DNA of 64,000 nucleotides from Paracoccaceae bacterium (GTDB taxonomy: Bacteria > Pseudomonadota > Alphaproteobacteria > Rhodobacterales > Rhodobacteraceae): contig JAAFAB010000014.1 of assembly GCA_018222585.1 (NCBI GenBank), positions 1 through 64,000 of the forward strand. Reading direction: 5' to 3'. Below, piece after piece: positions 35,985-44,613 of this stretch. Within the stretch, counting starts at the first letter, position 1. Each line of letters opens with the position of its first letter. The translations under genes were made by a program, and so were the position numbers. The notes under the pieces are model-generated. The model was not told the origin of the DNA and did no database searches. It was given only the letters and a program-made list of their open reading frames with translations.

Positions 35985-36787
35985 TCGGGGATCTTCCTCT
36001 GGAACAGCTTCCGGCGCAGGCTGCTGCCCCGGCGCAGGACTTTCAACAGGCGAATGGGGTAGGCCCCGCTGCGCGGCGCCCAGTCGGTGGGCGCCGTCGG
36101 CCGCGGCACCGGGCGCAGCGCCGGCCCCTCGCGCTGCGGCGCGAGCGGCAGCTGCGATTCCAGCACCCCGGTCTCGACCGAGCGCATCACCGCCATGTCG
36201 CCACGCGCCAGCAGCATCTCGAGCACCTCGCGGTCGAGCGCGGTGTCGTGCAGCCGGGCGTCGGCGCCGCGGGCGTTCACGTCCGCCCCCATCAGGTCGC
36301 GGTAATGCCGCCCCGGCTCGAACGGGTAGCGCCGCCCGCCGTCATAGAGATCGACCCCGGCGAGGATGACCTGCTCGGCGCCCATGCCATGGGCCATGAG
36401 CAGCGCGTAGGTGCCGGTCATCGGCACCTTGCCGTATTTCGCGCAAAGCGCCTCGACGGCGCGCTCCACATGGGCGTCGCGGTAGCGCATGGGCTGGAAC
36501 AGGGTCGAAAACCGGCGGTGTCCGGCGGGCACGACCTTGGGGTTGAAGCTCGACCAGCCCTGCAGGTCGTAATCCTTGCGGCACTGCCAGAGCGTCTCGA
36601 ACATGAAGGGCGCGACACGCGGGTCGCCGCCCATCATGGCCAGGTCCACCCGGCGCCCGAGATAGTAGTGGGTCTCGAAGAAGAAGTTGTTGGTGCGGAT
36701 GATGAAGTCGGTCTCGAGCACCCGACCCGGGGCGATCCGGGTCAGGGACATTCCGTTGCCGGCGACGATGACCGGGCGGGAGCTCAT
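35981..36787 (-). CDS. GT42-family sialyltransferase-like glycosyltransferase
   Basis: 268 residues. The plan follows Campylobacter Cst-I/II: VIVAGNGMSLTRI at the N-terminus, IRTNNFFFETHYYLGRRVDLA, then MTGTYALLMAHGMGAEQVILAGVDLYDGGRRYPFE, and HDTALDREVLEML. The asparagine of the NG(P/M)SL motif and the second Asn are CMP-sugar contacts in the family; Met replaces the usual Pro here. It should use a CMP-activated acidic sugar (sialic acid-like or Kdo). The NeuA-like gene ends 3 bases upstream, consistent with supply of the donor. The last 50 residues are a basic tail, probably membrane-associating. Confidence 0.82.
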   Translation of the reverse strand: MSSRPVIVAGNGMSLTRIAPGRVLETDFIIRTNNFFFETHYYLGRRVDLAMMGGDPRVAPFMFETLWQCRKDYDLQGWSSFNPKVVPAGHRRFSTLFQPMRYRDAHVERAVEALCAKYGKVPMTGTYALLMAHGMGAEQVILAGVDLYDGGRRYPFEPGRHYRDLMGADVNARGADARLHDTALDREVLEMLLARGDMAVMRSVETGVLESQLPLAPQREGPALRPVPRPTAPTDWAPRSGAYPIRLLKVLRRGSSLRRKLFQRKIPE

Positions 36788-36790
36788 GGC

Positions 36791-37987
36791 TCAGCCGACC
36801 CGCGCCATCAGCGCGTCGCTCATGGCGCGCAGCGCGCCCTGCCCGCCCGGCAGCGGCAGCACCCAGTCCGCCACGCCCAGCACCGAGGGGTGCGCATCCG
36901 ACGGGCAGGCCGAGAGCCCGGCCTTGCCGATCGGCCCGAGGTCGTTCACGTCGTTGCCGACGTAGAGCAGCTCGTCCCAGCCAAAGCCGTGCTCGGCGAG
37001 CCAGGCGTCGAGCGCGCCGACCTTGTCCTCGACCGAGTGGAAGACCTCGAGCTTGAGCTTCCTGGCGCGGGCCAGGACCACCGGGTTCTGCTCCTTGGAG
37101 AGGATCATCATCTTCCAGCGGCCGGCCTTGCGCATGATCTCGATGCCCATGCCGTCGCCGCGCGAGGTGCGCACGGTCTCGACGCCGTTCTGGTCGGTCA
37201 GCACGAGGTTGTCGGTGTGCACCCCGTCGAAATCCATCACCACCGCGCGCACCCGGTCGAGCCGCGCCGGGTCGATCCCGGGCTGGCCGCCGGCCTGGGC
37301 GATCATCGAGCAGAGCGCGAAATCCTGCAGCGTGTCGATCTCGAGCGGCGGGTGGTCCACCGGGCAGACCGCCACGGTGCCGCAGAAGCGCTGGCCGGTG
37401 CGCTCGAAGGCCTCGGCGTCGACCACGTAGATCGCGCCGCTCTCGCGGAACGACGGCGGCAGGTCCTGCCGGCGCTGGCGCTGCTGGGTCTCGTCGTGGT
37501 TGATGCCGCGCCCGAAGCCGGCCTCGTCGTAGCCCCAGAGGAAGGAGTGGTCCTCGATCACCGAGAGCGCGCAATCGGCGCCCCGGGCGTCCATCGCGGC
37601 GATGCAGGCCTCGATGTCGGCGCCGGTGGTGAAGGGCGAGGTGCATTGCAGGAACACCATGCGCGCCACCCTGGGGTGGGTCTGGCGGATCACCTGCAGC
37701 GCGTGCAGCCAGCCCGATTCCGAGGTGGCGGTATCGCCGGCAAGCTCGGCCGGGCGGTCGATGATCCCGGCGCCGTGCAGCGCCGCCTCGGCGGCGATGG
37801 CGGCATCGTCGGTCGAGACGTAGGTGTCGGTCACCGAGGGCGCCTGGCAGCCGGCCCGGACGGCGCGGCCGATCAGCGACACGCCCCCCACCGGGCGCAG
37901 GTTCTTGCCCGGGACCCCCTTGGAGCCCCCGCGGGCAAGGATCACGCAGACCGTGACCCCGGCCTCATTGCTGTCAGATTGCGTCAC
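36791..37987 (-). CDS. NeuA-like CMP-nonulosonate synthetase fused to KdsC-like phosphatase
   Basis: 398 residues from a GTG at 37987; the CGGAG upstream is modestly placed and the longer frame to 38113 is unlikely. Residues 10-235 form a CMP-acylneuraminate synthetase domain: VILARGGSKGVPGKNL, YVSTDDAAIA, RMVFLQCTSPF and ESGAIYVVD. Residues 250-395 are a HAD phosphatase of KdsC type: VMDFDGVHTDN, SRGDGMGIEIMRKAG, MILSKEQNPVV and YVGNDVNDLGPI. The same fusion order occurs in animal CMAS and some bacteria. It could dephosphorylate a 9-phosphate nonulosonate (or Kdo 8-phosphate) and activate the product. It is the first gene of the operon with GT42 and the AGE enzyme. Confidence 0.88.
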   Translation of the reverse strand: MTQSDSNEAGVTVCVILARGGSKGVPGKNLRPVGGVSLIGRAVRAGCQAPSVTDTYVSTDDAAIAAEAALHGAGIIDRPAELAGDTATSESGWLHALQVIRQTHPRVARMVFLQCTSPFTTGADIEACIAAMDARGADCALSVIEDHSFLWGYDEAGFGRGINHDETQQRQRRQDLPPSFRESGAIYVVDAEAFERTGQRFCGTVAVCPVDHPPLEIDTLQDFALCSMIAQAGGQPGIDPARLDRVRAVVMDFDGVHTDNLVLTDQNGVETVRTSRGDGMGIEIMRKAGRWKMMILSKEQNPVVLARARKLKLEVFHSVEDKVGALDAWLAEHGFGWDELLYVGNDVNDLGPIGKAGLSACPSDAHPSVLGVADWVLPLPGGQGALRAMSDALMARVG

Positions 37988-38207
37988 TCGAACGGCTCCG
38001 TTTCCTGTCTTGCCGCCGGCCGCCGGGCCGGCCTCTGCCTGTGCGCGACGGTTCCGGAGCCCTCGGCCCGTCTTGGCAGAGGGACTGGCACGCCGCCGGG
38101 GGGCATGGCCCACGGTCGGCCCGGCCCGCCGGCCGTCCGCGTTGTTTACGAATCAAGGTCTACTCTGTAAATCCCCGGGCATAAACCGCCGGTTCAAGAC
38201 ACAAAAA

Positions 38208-38414
38208 ATGATCTCCAGACTGAAGAAGACCCGGCTCGGGCAGGCCATCTACAAGCTCTCGCGCTCGGGCCCGCTGGGCTGGCCGGTGCTGATGCTCTCA
38301 CGCGCGGCGCAGGCCGAATCCATGCAGGTCGCGCATCTCAAGCCGCGCCACCGCAAGCACAACGCCACGCAGCGCGAGATCCTCGCGGCCTTCGAGCGCG
38401 GGGTGCGCAAATGA
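38208..38414 (+). CDS. small conserved-looking basic protein
   Basis: 68 residues, MISRLKKTRLGQAIYKLS to ERGVRK, basic with an amphipathic N-terminal half and a short hydrophobic GPLGWPVLMLSRAAQ. I do not recognise it. Support comes from its 4-base overlap with the following GT gene (ATGA) and from similar codon use. A possible promoter lies upstream (TTGTTT at 38142, TGTAAA at 38166). There is no clear ribosome binding site, and the A-rich AAAAAA before the ATG is unusual. It is divergent from the NeuA-KdsC gene. Confidence 0.5.
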   Translation: MISRLKKTRLGQAIYKLSRSGPLGWPVLMLSRAAQAESMQVAHLKPRHRKHNATQREILAAFERGVRK

Positions 38415-39658
38415 GCGACGACAGCCCCGGCTACCGCGCCGAGATCTGGCTCTATCCACTGGCCGAGGACGGCAGCGAGGGGGCGCCGATCCGCGCCCGC
38501 CTCGGCACCGGCGCCGCCCCGCAGGCGCTCCCTGCATCGGACGCCCCCGGGGCCGATGCCGAGCCCGCCGGCCCCAAGCCCGTGGTCATCCTCTTCAGTG
38601 ACGATTCCACGCTGTTCTTTGCCCTGCGCATGCGCGACGTGCTGCGCAACAGCGCCGAGGCGCCGCCGGTCGATCTGGTCTGGTACACCGGCGAGAACGC
38701 GCTCTCCTTCCGCCAGATGGCGCAGCTGCTGCCCGAGGGCCCGGCCTATTCGCTCGGCCCCAAGCAGCTGAGCGCGCTGGCCGGCTCGGACACGGTGCGC
38801 GCCATCATCACCAGCCGCGTCTACCGCGCGCTCGGCGACGCGATCAAATCCGTCCCCTTCCGCATGAGCGCCGGGCGGCCCTGCGTGATCTCCTTCCTCG
38901 GCGGGCTCGACTTCTTCCCGCAGAACGGCTTCGCGCGGCGGCGCAACTGCGACGGCGTCTACCTGTTCCCGACCTCGAACATCGAGGCCTACCGCGAGGC
39001 GGCGCTGGAGTGGGACGACGCCTGGCAGGAGGTCGGCTTCGGCCACCCCTCCTTCCTGCGCCCCGAGGATCCGCCCGCCGACCTCGCCTCCCGCCGCGAC
39101 ATCTTCTTCTTCACCCAGGCGCTGTCGCCCTCGACCAAGCGCGGCCGCATGCACATGCTGCAGGCCCTGGCCGCGATGGCCCGGGCCAACCCCGATCACA
39201 CGGTCTGGATCAAGCTGCGCCACCTGCCCAACGAGAACCAGAAGCACCTGCATCTCGAGCGCTACCACTACCCCGGGCTGCTCGAGGAACTCGGCAACCC
39301 GCCGCCGAACCTCAAGCTCACCGCCTGCACCATGGACGAGGCGCTGGCCACCGCGGCGCTGGGGATCACCTGCACCTCGACGGCGGCCATCGACGTGGTG
39401 CGCGCGGGCATTCCCGCGATGGTGCATCTCGATTTCGTCGACAACTACCGCGACCCGCTGGTCGAGCCGATGCGCAAGCTGTTCAGGGGCTCGAACCTGA
39501 TCACCCCGCTGGGCGACATGCTCGAGAAGCGCGCGCAGGCCCCCGACCCCGCCTGGGTCGAGAAGATGCTCTGCCCCCGCGATCTCGGCGACCGGGTGAT
39601 GCAGACCGTGGCGCGGTTCGAGACCCGCCCCTTCCAGATCACCGAGGCGCCGCGGTGA
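38411..39658 (+). CDS. putative GT-B glycosyltransferase (capsule type)
   Basis: 415 residues. The first 55 are polar and low-complexity (Ala/Pro/Gly), then VVILFSDDSTLFFALRMRDVL begins a Rossmann-like domain. The C-terminal half has TVWIKLRHLPNENQKHL, LTACTMDEALATAALGITCTSTAAIDVVRAGIPAMVHLDF, a pattern of nucleotide-sugar-binding GT-B folds with a Ser/Thr-Ser/Thr loop. That type occurs in capsule and sialic-acid-polymer synthases. The exact family is not recognised. It lies in the block of CMP-sugar genes and is coupled to a small upstream gene. A CMP-sugar polymer transferase is plausible but unproven. Confidence 0.55.
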   Translation: MSDDSPGYRAEIWLYPLAEDGSEGAPIRARLGTGAAPQALPASDAPGADAEPAGPKPVVILFSDDSTLFFALRMRDVLRNSAEAPPVDLVWYTGENALSFRQMAQLLPEGPAYSLGPKQLSALAGSDTVRAIITSRVYRALGDAIKSVPFRMSAGRPCVISFLGGLDFFPQNGFARRRNCDGVYLFPTSNIEAYREAALEWDDAWQEVGFGHPSFLRPEDPPADLASRRDIFFFTQALSPSTKRGRMHMLQALAAMARANPDHTVWIKLRHLPNENQKHLHLERYHYPGLLEELGNPPPNLKLTACTMDEALATAALGITCTSTAAIDVVRAGIPAMVHLDFVDNYRDPLVEPMRKLFRGSNLITPLGDMLEKRAQAPDPAWVEKMLCPRDLGDRVMQTVARFETRPFQITEAPR

Positions 39659-39952
39659 CCACCCGCGGGGACGCCGCCACGGCCGCGCCCCCGCAGGCAG
39701 ATCCCGCCCCCGTTCCGCCCCGGTCCGGCTGCGCTCCTGCAAGATCAGGTTGACCCCGCACGGCCCGGGCGTCGCTTCTCCGCCCATCGCGCGCTACCGG
39801 CTTGTTCTCCGGGGCCGGACGCGTTTATCTCCCCCCGAGATTAGCCCGGCAGACACGGACGAGCCCCCTGTCCGCCGGACCCCATCGGTGCGCGGTCCGG
39901 CGCGCCGGTTCAATGCGACGTGACATAAGCGACGGCACGGATTTTTCAGCAC

Positions 39953-40915
39953 ATGGCGACGACCTACACCCTCAGTGACCTGACGATCATCGTCCCCGGG
40001 AAGGATGCCCAGGCGAGCATCGAGAAGACCCTGAACAGCCTCGAGCCGCTGATGGCGGCGGGGGGATCCTGCATCCTCGTCAACGACGGCTCCACCGACG
40101 CCACCGGCGAGATCATGGGCCGCTTCGCCACCACCTGGGACAAGGCGCAACTGATCAGCTTCGAGACCGGCGGCGGCGCCGGCAAGGCCCGCAACGCCGG
40201 GCTCGGACAGACCCGCACCGCGCTGGTGGGCTCGGTCGACAGCGACGACTGGGTCGGCGCCGAGTACTACCCGGCGCTGGTGGCGCAGATGAACGCCGAC
40301 CCCGAGGTCGATTTCGTGCGCTCGCACTACCTCGAGTGCCGCGGCAACAAGCGCAACATCATCCGCGCCCCCTTCGAGGTGGTGAACACCGCCTTCGACC
40401 CGCGGCTCGCGGTCATGCCCGACGACCGCCCCACCATGGTCGACCACCCGCAGATGTGGGCCGGCATCTACGCCATGGACTTCCTCGACCGCCACGACAT
40501 CCGCTACGATCCGCTGCACACCGCCGAGGACCGCATCATCAACTGGAAGACCCAGATCCTCGGCCGCAAGATGGTGATCGCCGAGGAGTTCCGCTTCTAC
40601 TACCGCCGCGACCACAACGTCAGCCTGACCGCGGTCGGCGACGACCGGCAGCTCGACTTCCTGCAGGCGATGCAGAACGTCATCGGCTTCCTGGTGAACG
40701 AGGGCCACGAGCGCTACCTGCCCAAGGCCATCCGCCAGCTGCTGGCGCTGATCTGCTTCCACATCGAGCGCCAGGGCCGGCTCGAGCCCGCCACCCGCAG
40801 GAAGCTCGTCACCGGCGCCGCCCACCTGCTGGCGCTGGTCCCCACGCGCGAGCTGGAGGCCGCGCTGCTGCGCATCGACGACACACGCCGCAACACCATC
40901 CGGGGGCTGATCTGA
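39953..40915 (+). CDS. GT2-family glycosyltransferase
   Basis: 320 residues. GT-A fold: LTIIVPGKDAQASIEKTL, ILVNDGSTDATGEIM, GGGAGKARNAGL and the metal-binding VGSVDSDDW, then TAEDRIINWKTQILGRKM in the acceptor part. It is an inverting transferase using an NDP-sugar; the sugar is unknown. The 294-base gap before it (39659-39952) contains no gene I can support. The stop overlaps the next ATG (TGATG), so both are co-translated. Confidence 0.87.
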   Translation: MATTYTLSDLTIIVPGKDAQASIEKTLNSLEPLMAAGGSCILVNDGSTDATGEIMGRFATTWDKAQLISFETGGGAGKARNAGLGQTRTALVGSVDSDDWVGAEYYPALVAQMNADPEVDFVRSHYLECRGNKRNIIRAPFEVVNTAFDPRLAVMPDDRPTMVDHPQMWAGIYAMDFLDRHDIRYDPLHTAEDRIINWKTQILGRKMVIAEEFRFYYRRDHNVSLTAVGDDRQLDFLQAMQNVIGFLVNEGHERYLPKAIRQLLALICFHIERQGRLEPATRRKLVTGAAHLLALVPTRELEAALLRIDDTRRNTIRGLI

Positions 40916-42888
40916 TGCTCGTCTGCGAAATCTCGACCAAGTTCGGCCTCTACAGCCTGATGACCCTGCTCGGGCAGGACGACACGCTGCCGCCGGCCGC
41001 CGGCCGCGTGCTGCTGGTCAGCACCCACACCCCCGACCCCGAGGCCCGCGACGCGCTGCTCGAGTTCGCGAGGACCTCGCCGCACGTGGCGAAGACCTTC
41101 TCGAAGGTGCTCAGCCTCAACGCCATCCTCGCGCCGCAGCATCCGACCCAGTGGAAGCCCCCCGCCGACGAGCTCGACGCGCTGGCCATCCAGTCGATGC
41201 TGCGCGCCATCTTCGGCGCCGCCCCCGACGAGCGGGTCGACCTGATGATGGAATCGATCCAGACGCCGCCGTCGAACACGCTGGCGCGGATCATGACCGG
41301 CTCGGACGTCTATCTCTATTCCGACGGGCTGATGACCTACGGGCCCACCCGCTTCGAGCTGCCCTACCCGGTCGCCTCGCGCATCCGCAGGCTCTATTAC
41401 ATGGATTTCGTCCCCGGGCTGAAACCGAGCCTGCTGCGGGAATACGGCGTCGAGACCCGCGCCGTCGCCCCCGCCGCCCTGCGCGAAACGCTCGAGGCGC
41501 TCAGCACCGTCACGAAGGCCGATCTGAACGCCGAGGGGCTCGACGGCGCGCCGGTGTTCCTCGGACAGTATCTCTCGGGGCTGAACCTCTGCACCCCCGA
41601 GGAAGAGGTCGATCTCTACGCGCAGGCGCTGAACATCTGCAGCCTGCTCAACAAGGGCAACGGCGACACCGTCTTCTTCAAGCCGCACCCGACCTTCTCG
41701 ACCGGACTTCTGCACGCGCTCAAGACCTCGCCCAGGCTGCGCGACTTCGACCTGCGCATCCTCGACACCGGCCCGCTGATGGAGGAATTCCTGATGCACT
41801 ACCGGCCGGCCTTCATCGCCTCGGTGTTCTCCACCGGGCTCGCCACCGCGCGCGAGATGTTCGGCATCGAGGCCTACAGCTACGACACCCTGCCCTTCCT
41901 GCAGCGGCTGAAGCCCTACGAGAACAGCAACCGCGTGCCCGCGGCGCTGATCCACTACGGCTTCCCCGAGATCGCCAGCCGCCGCGCCGAGCTGCCGCTC
42001 GAGACCCTGCAGACCAAGATCGACCTGCTCTCCGCCGGCATGCAGCCCAAGCTGCTGGCCCGCACCCAGGCCGAGAAGACCGCGCTGCTGGCGCTGCCGG
42101 AAGAGCCCGAGGACCCGATCGAGAGCGCCGCCCGCGCCCGCATCGCCAAGCTGGACGCGCTCGACCACGCGAGCTTCCGGCAATGCGCGATCCGCGGCCG
42201 GCGGGTCGAGGCCTCGAGGCTCTACCCCGAGGTGCAGATCCCGGCCCCGGTGACGGTCAGCGCCCCGGCGCCCGCGGCCCGGCCCGCCGAGCGCCCGCTC
42301 GACAAGGCCGAGCGCCTGCTGGCCGAGGGCGAGGCCACCGAGGCCTTCTTCATCTCCTTCAAGGCGCTGCGGAAGACCCCCGGATCGACCCGGCACATGA
42401 AGGTGCTGCGCGCCGCCAGCGAGACGCTGGGCGGGCTCTACCGGCGCCAGTACGACGAGATCCGCCCGCTGCACGAGGCGGCGCTTGCCGCCACCGGGGC
42501 GGCCACGCCCCCCGCGGCCACGCCGGCGCCCGCAGCCCCGGCGCCGAAATCGCCACCGAAACCCGCCCCGCACCGGCCGGCCGCCGCACCGGAGCCGCAG
42601 GCCAGGGGCGCGCGCGCGCTCGACAAGGCCGAGCGGCTGCTGGCCGAGGGCCAGGCCGCCGAGGCCTTCGAGATCTCGTACCAGGCGCTGGAAAGCACGC
42701 CGACCTCGAGCCGGCACATGAAGATCGTCGAGACCGCCGCCAAGGCCCTCGGCGGGCGCTACCGCGAGCGCTGCGACCGCATCCGCCCGCAGCACGAGGC
42801 GGCGGTGCGCGAGAAGAAGGGCAGCGCCCGGCGCAACCCGCCGAACGGCAGTGGCCGCCCCTCGTTCTGGAAGAAGCTGCGCTCCTGA
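40915..42888 (+). CDS. polysialyltransferase-like GT-B enzyme with duplicated C-terminal module
   Basis: 657 residues, starting at the ATG overlapping the GT2 stop. Residues 1-400 resemble alpha-2,8-polysialyltransferase-type enzymes: an acidic-Gly motif YLYSDGLMTYG (133-143), the His-Pro motif VFFKPHPTF (about 251-260) and the Ser motif SVFSTGLATARE (from 303). Residues about 461-524 and 568-632 are two copies of a 64-residue helical module (LDKAERLLAEG, TP.S.RHMK, LGG.YR, IRP.HEAA), joined by a Pro/Ala linker. A basic tail ends the protein. The role proposed is transfer of a CMP-sugar to a polymer. The repeat modules could bind a partner or membrane; no family name is known to me. Confidence 0.65.
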   Translation: MLVCEISTKFGLYSLMTLLGQDDTLPPAAGRVLLVSTHTPDPEARDALLEFARTSPHVAKTFSKVLSLNAILAPQHPTQWKPPADELDALAIQSMLRAIFGAAPDERVDLMMESIQTPPSNTLARIMTGSDVYLYSDGLMTYGPTRFELPYPVASRIRRLYYMDFVPGLKPSLLREYGVETRAVAPAALRETLEALSTVTKADLNAEGLDGAPVFLGQYLSGLNLCTPEEEVDLYAQALNICSLLNKGNGDTVFFKPHPTFSTGLLHALKTSPRLRDFDLRILDTGPLMEEFLMHYRPAFIASVFSTGLATAREMFGIEAYSYDTLPFLQRLKPYENSNRVPAALIHYGFPEIASRRAELPLETLQTKIDLLSAGMQPKLLARTQAEKTALLALPEEPEDPIESAARARIAKLDALDHASFRQCAIRGRRVEASRLYPEVQIPAPVTVSAPAPAARPAERPLDKAERLLAEGEATEAFFISFKALRKTPGSTRHMKVLRAASETLGGLYRRQYDEIRPLHEAALAATGAATPPAATPAPAAPAPKSPPKPAPHRPAAAPEPQARGARALDKAERLLAEGQAAEAFEISYQALESTPTSSRHMKIVETAAKALGGRYRERCDRIRPQHEAAVREKKGSARRNPPNGSGRPSFWKKLRS

Positions 42889-42961
42889 CGCGGCCCGCGC
42901 GTCCGGGTGTCCCGGGCGCGCGTTTCGACCCTGAACAGGCCCGAAAGCGCCCTGCTCGCCC

Positions 42962-43711
42962 TCAGCCGCGCAGCACGCGCCGCGCCAGGTGGCTGCCGAG
43001 ACAGAGCGCCGCCTGCCCCCGCGACAGCTGCAGGTGGTCGCGGAACACCTCCCAGGTGCCCCGCGCCGAACGCCACGGGTTCGACGACAGCGAGCGCTCC
43101 TGCCGGTGGTAGATCGCCAGCGGCCGGTCGATGCCCACCGCCGGCCCGCGCTCGAGCAGGTCGAGCCAGAGCGCGTAGTCGTGCGACAGCGGGAAGTCCG
43201 GCATCGCCACCTTGCCCAGCACCGAGCTGTCGTAGATCGCGGTGAAGCAGCCGATGACATTGCCGTAGAGCAGTTCCGCCCGGGTCACCTGCGCCGGCAC
43301 GTGGATGCGCCGGCGCTGGCCGCGGATGATCCGCCAGAAGCCGCAGTAGCCGAAGCTCGCGCCGGTCGCCTGAAGGTGGGCGAGCTGCTCCGAGAGCTTC
43401 TCGGGCAGCCATTCGTCATCGGCGTCGAGATAGGCGATGTAGCGCCCGCGCGCCTCTGCCAGCCCGCGGTTGCGGGCCGCCGCCGCCCCGGCGTTTCGCG
43501 GCGAGATCACCGCCCGGATGCGCGGGTCCGAGGCCGCAGCGGCCTCGGCCAGCGCCGCGGTGCCGTCGCGCGAGCCGTCGTCGACGACCAGCAGCTCCCA
43601 GTCCGGGAAGCTCTGGTTGCGCACCGACTCCATGGCGCGCGACAGGAAGGCCTCGGCATTGTAGGCCGGCAGGATGACCGAGACCTGCGGCGGGTCGTTC
43701 CGGGGGGACAT
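42962..43711 (-). CDS. GT2-family glycosyltransferase linked to the rml operon
   Basis: 249 residues from the ATG at 43711, two bases after the rmlA stop. GT-A motifs are QVSVILPAYNAEAFL, LLVVDDGSRDGT, NAGAAAARNRGL and the DXD-like YLDADDEWLP, with LSHDYALWLDLLERG downstream. As it directly follows rmlADBC-type genes, transfer of L-rhamnose is a fair guess (rhamnosyltransferases are often GT2), but specificity cannot be seen. It is the last gene of the minus-strand unit; its stop is 73 bases from the end of the converging 40915 gene. Confidence 0.86.
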   Translation of the reverse strand: MSPRNDPPQVSVILPAYNAEAFLSRAMESVRNQSFPDWELLVVDDGSRDGTAALAEAAAASDPRIRAVISPRNAGAAAARNRGLAEARGRYIAYLDADDEWLPEKLSEQLAHLQATGASFGYCGFWRIIRGQRRRIHVPAQVTRAELLYGNVIGCFTAIYDSSVLGKVAMPDFPLSHDYALWLDLLERGPAVGIDRPLAIYHRQERSLSSNPWRSARGTWEVFRDHLQLSRGQAALCLGSHLARRVLRG

Positions 43712-43713
43712 GG

Positions 43714-44613
43714 TCAGGCGCCCTGCCCCCCTCCGGCATCCTCGGCCAGCAGCTCGCGCAGGTAGCGCCCGTAGGTGCTCTTGCCCATGGCCTCGGCGCC
43801 GCGTTCGAGCCCCGCCCGGTCGATCCAGCCGCGCCCGTAGGCGATCTCTTCGAGGCAGCCGGTCTGCATCGCCTGCCGGTTCTGCAGCGTACGCACGAAG
43901 TTGCCCGCGTCGAGCAGGCTCTCGTGCGTGCCGGTGTCGAGCCATGCGAAGCCGCGGCCCATGCGCTCGACCTGCAGCGCCCCCTCGTCGAGATAGGTGG
44001 TCAGCAGGTCGGTGATCTCGAGCTCGCCGCGGGCGCTGGGGGTGATGCCGCGCGCCCGTTCCGGCGCCGAGCCGTCGAGGAAGTAGAGCCCGGTCACCGC
44101 GAAGTTCGAGGGCGGCACCTCGGGCTTCTCGACGATCCGGGTCGCCCGGCCGTCGGCGTCCATCGCCACCACGCCGTACCGCTGCGGATCCGAGACGTGG
44201 TAGCCGAAGACCGTGCCGCCGGTCTCGCGCGCATCCGCCGCCGCCAGCAGCTCGGGCAGGCCGTGGCCGAAGAAGATGTTGTCGCCGAGCACCATGCAGG
44301 ACGGTGCGCCGTCGAGGAACGACTCGGCCAGCAGGTAGGCCTGCGCCAGACCCTCGGGACTGGGCTGCGCGATGTAGCTGAGCGAGAGCCCCCACTGGCT
44401 GCCGTCCCCCAGCGCGCGCTGGAACTGGGCGGCGTCCTGCGGCGTGGTGATCACCGCGATCTCGCGGATGCCCGCCAGCATCAGCACGCTCAGCGGGTAG
44501 TAGATCATCGGCTTGTCGTAGACCGGCATCAGCTGCTTGGACACCGCCACCGTGATCGGGAACAGCCGCGATCCGGTGCCTCCGGCCAGAATGATCCCCT
44601 TGCGCGCCGTCAT
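43714..44613 (-). CDS. rmlA: glucose-1-phosphate thymidylyltransferase
   Basis: 299 residues, standard length. GIILAGGTGSRLFPIT is the activator and nucleotide-binding loop, then SKQLMPVYDKPMIYYPLS, LGDNIFFGHGL with the metal Asp, VEKPEVPPSNFAVTGLYF, and WLDTGTHESLLDA. It makes dTDP-glucose, the first step to dTDP-L-rhamnose. The start overlaps the rmlD stop by 4 bases. Order in the transcript is rmlC, rmlB, rmlD, rmlA, then a GT2. Confidence 0.96.
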   Translation of the reverse strand: MTARKGIILAGGTGSRLFPITVAVSKQLMPVYDKPMIYYPLSVLMLAGIREIAVITTPQDAAQFQRALGDGSQWGLSLSYIAQPSPEGLAQAYLLAESFLDGAPSCMVLGDNIFFGHGLPELLAAADARETGGTVFGYHVSDPQRYGVVAMDADGRATRIVEKPEVPPSNFAVTGLYFLDGSAPERARGITPSARGELEITDLLTTYLDEGALQVERMGRGFAWLDTGTHESLLDAGNFVRTLQNRQAMQTGCLEEIAYGRGWIDRAGLERGAEAMGKSTYGRYLRELLAEDAGGGQGA

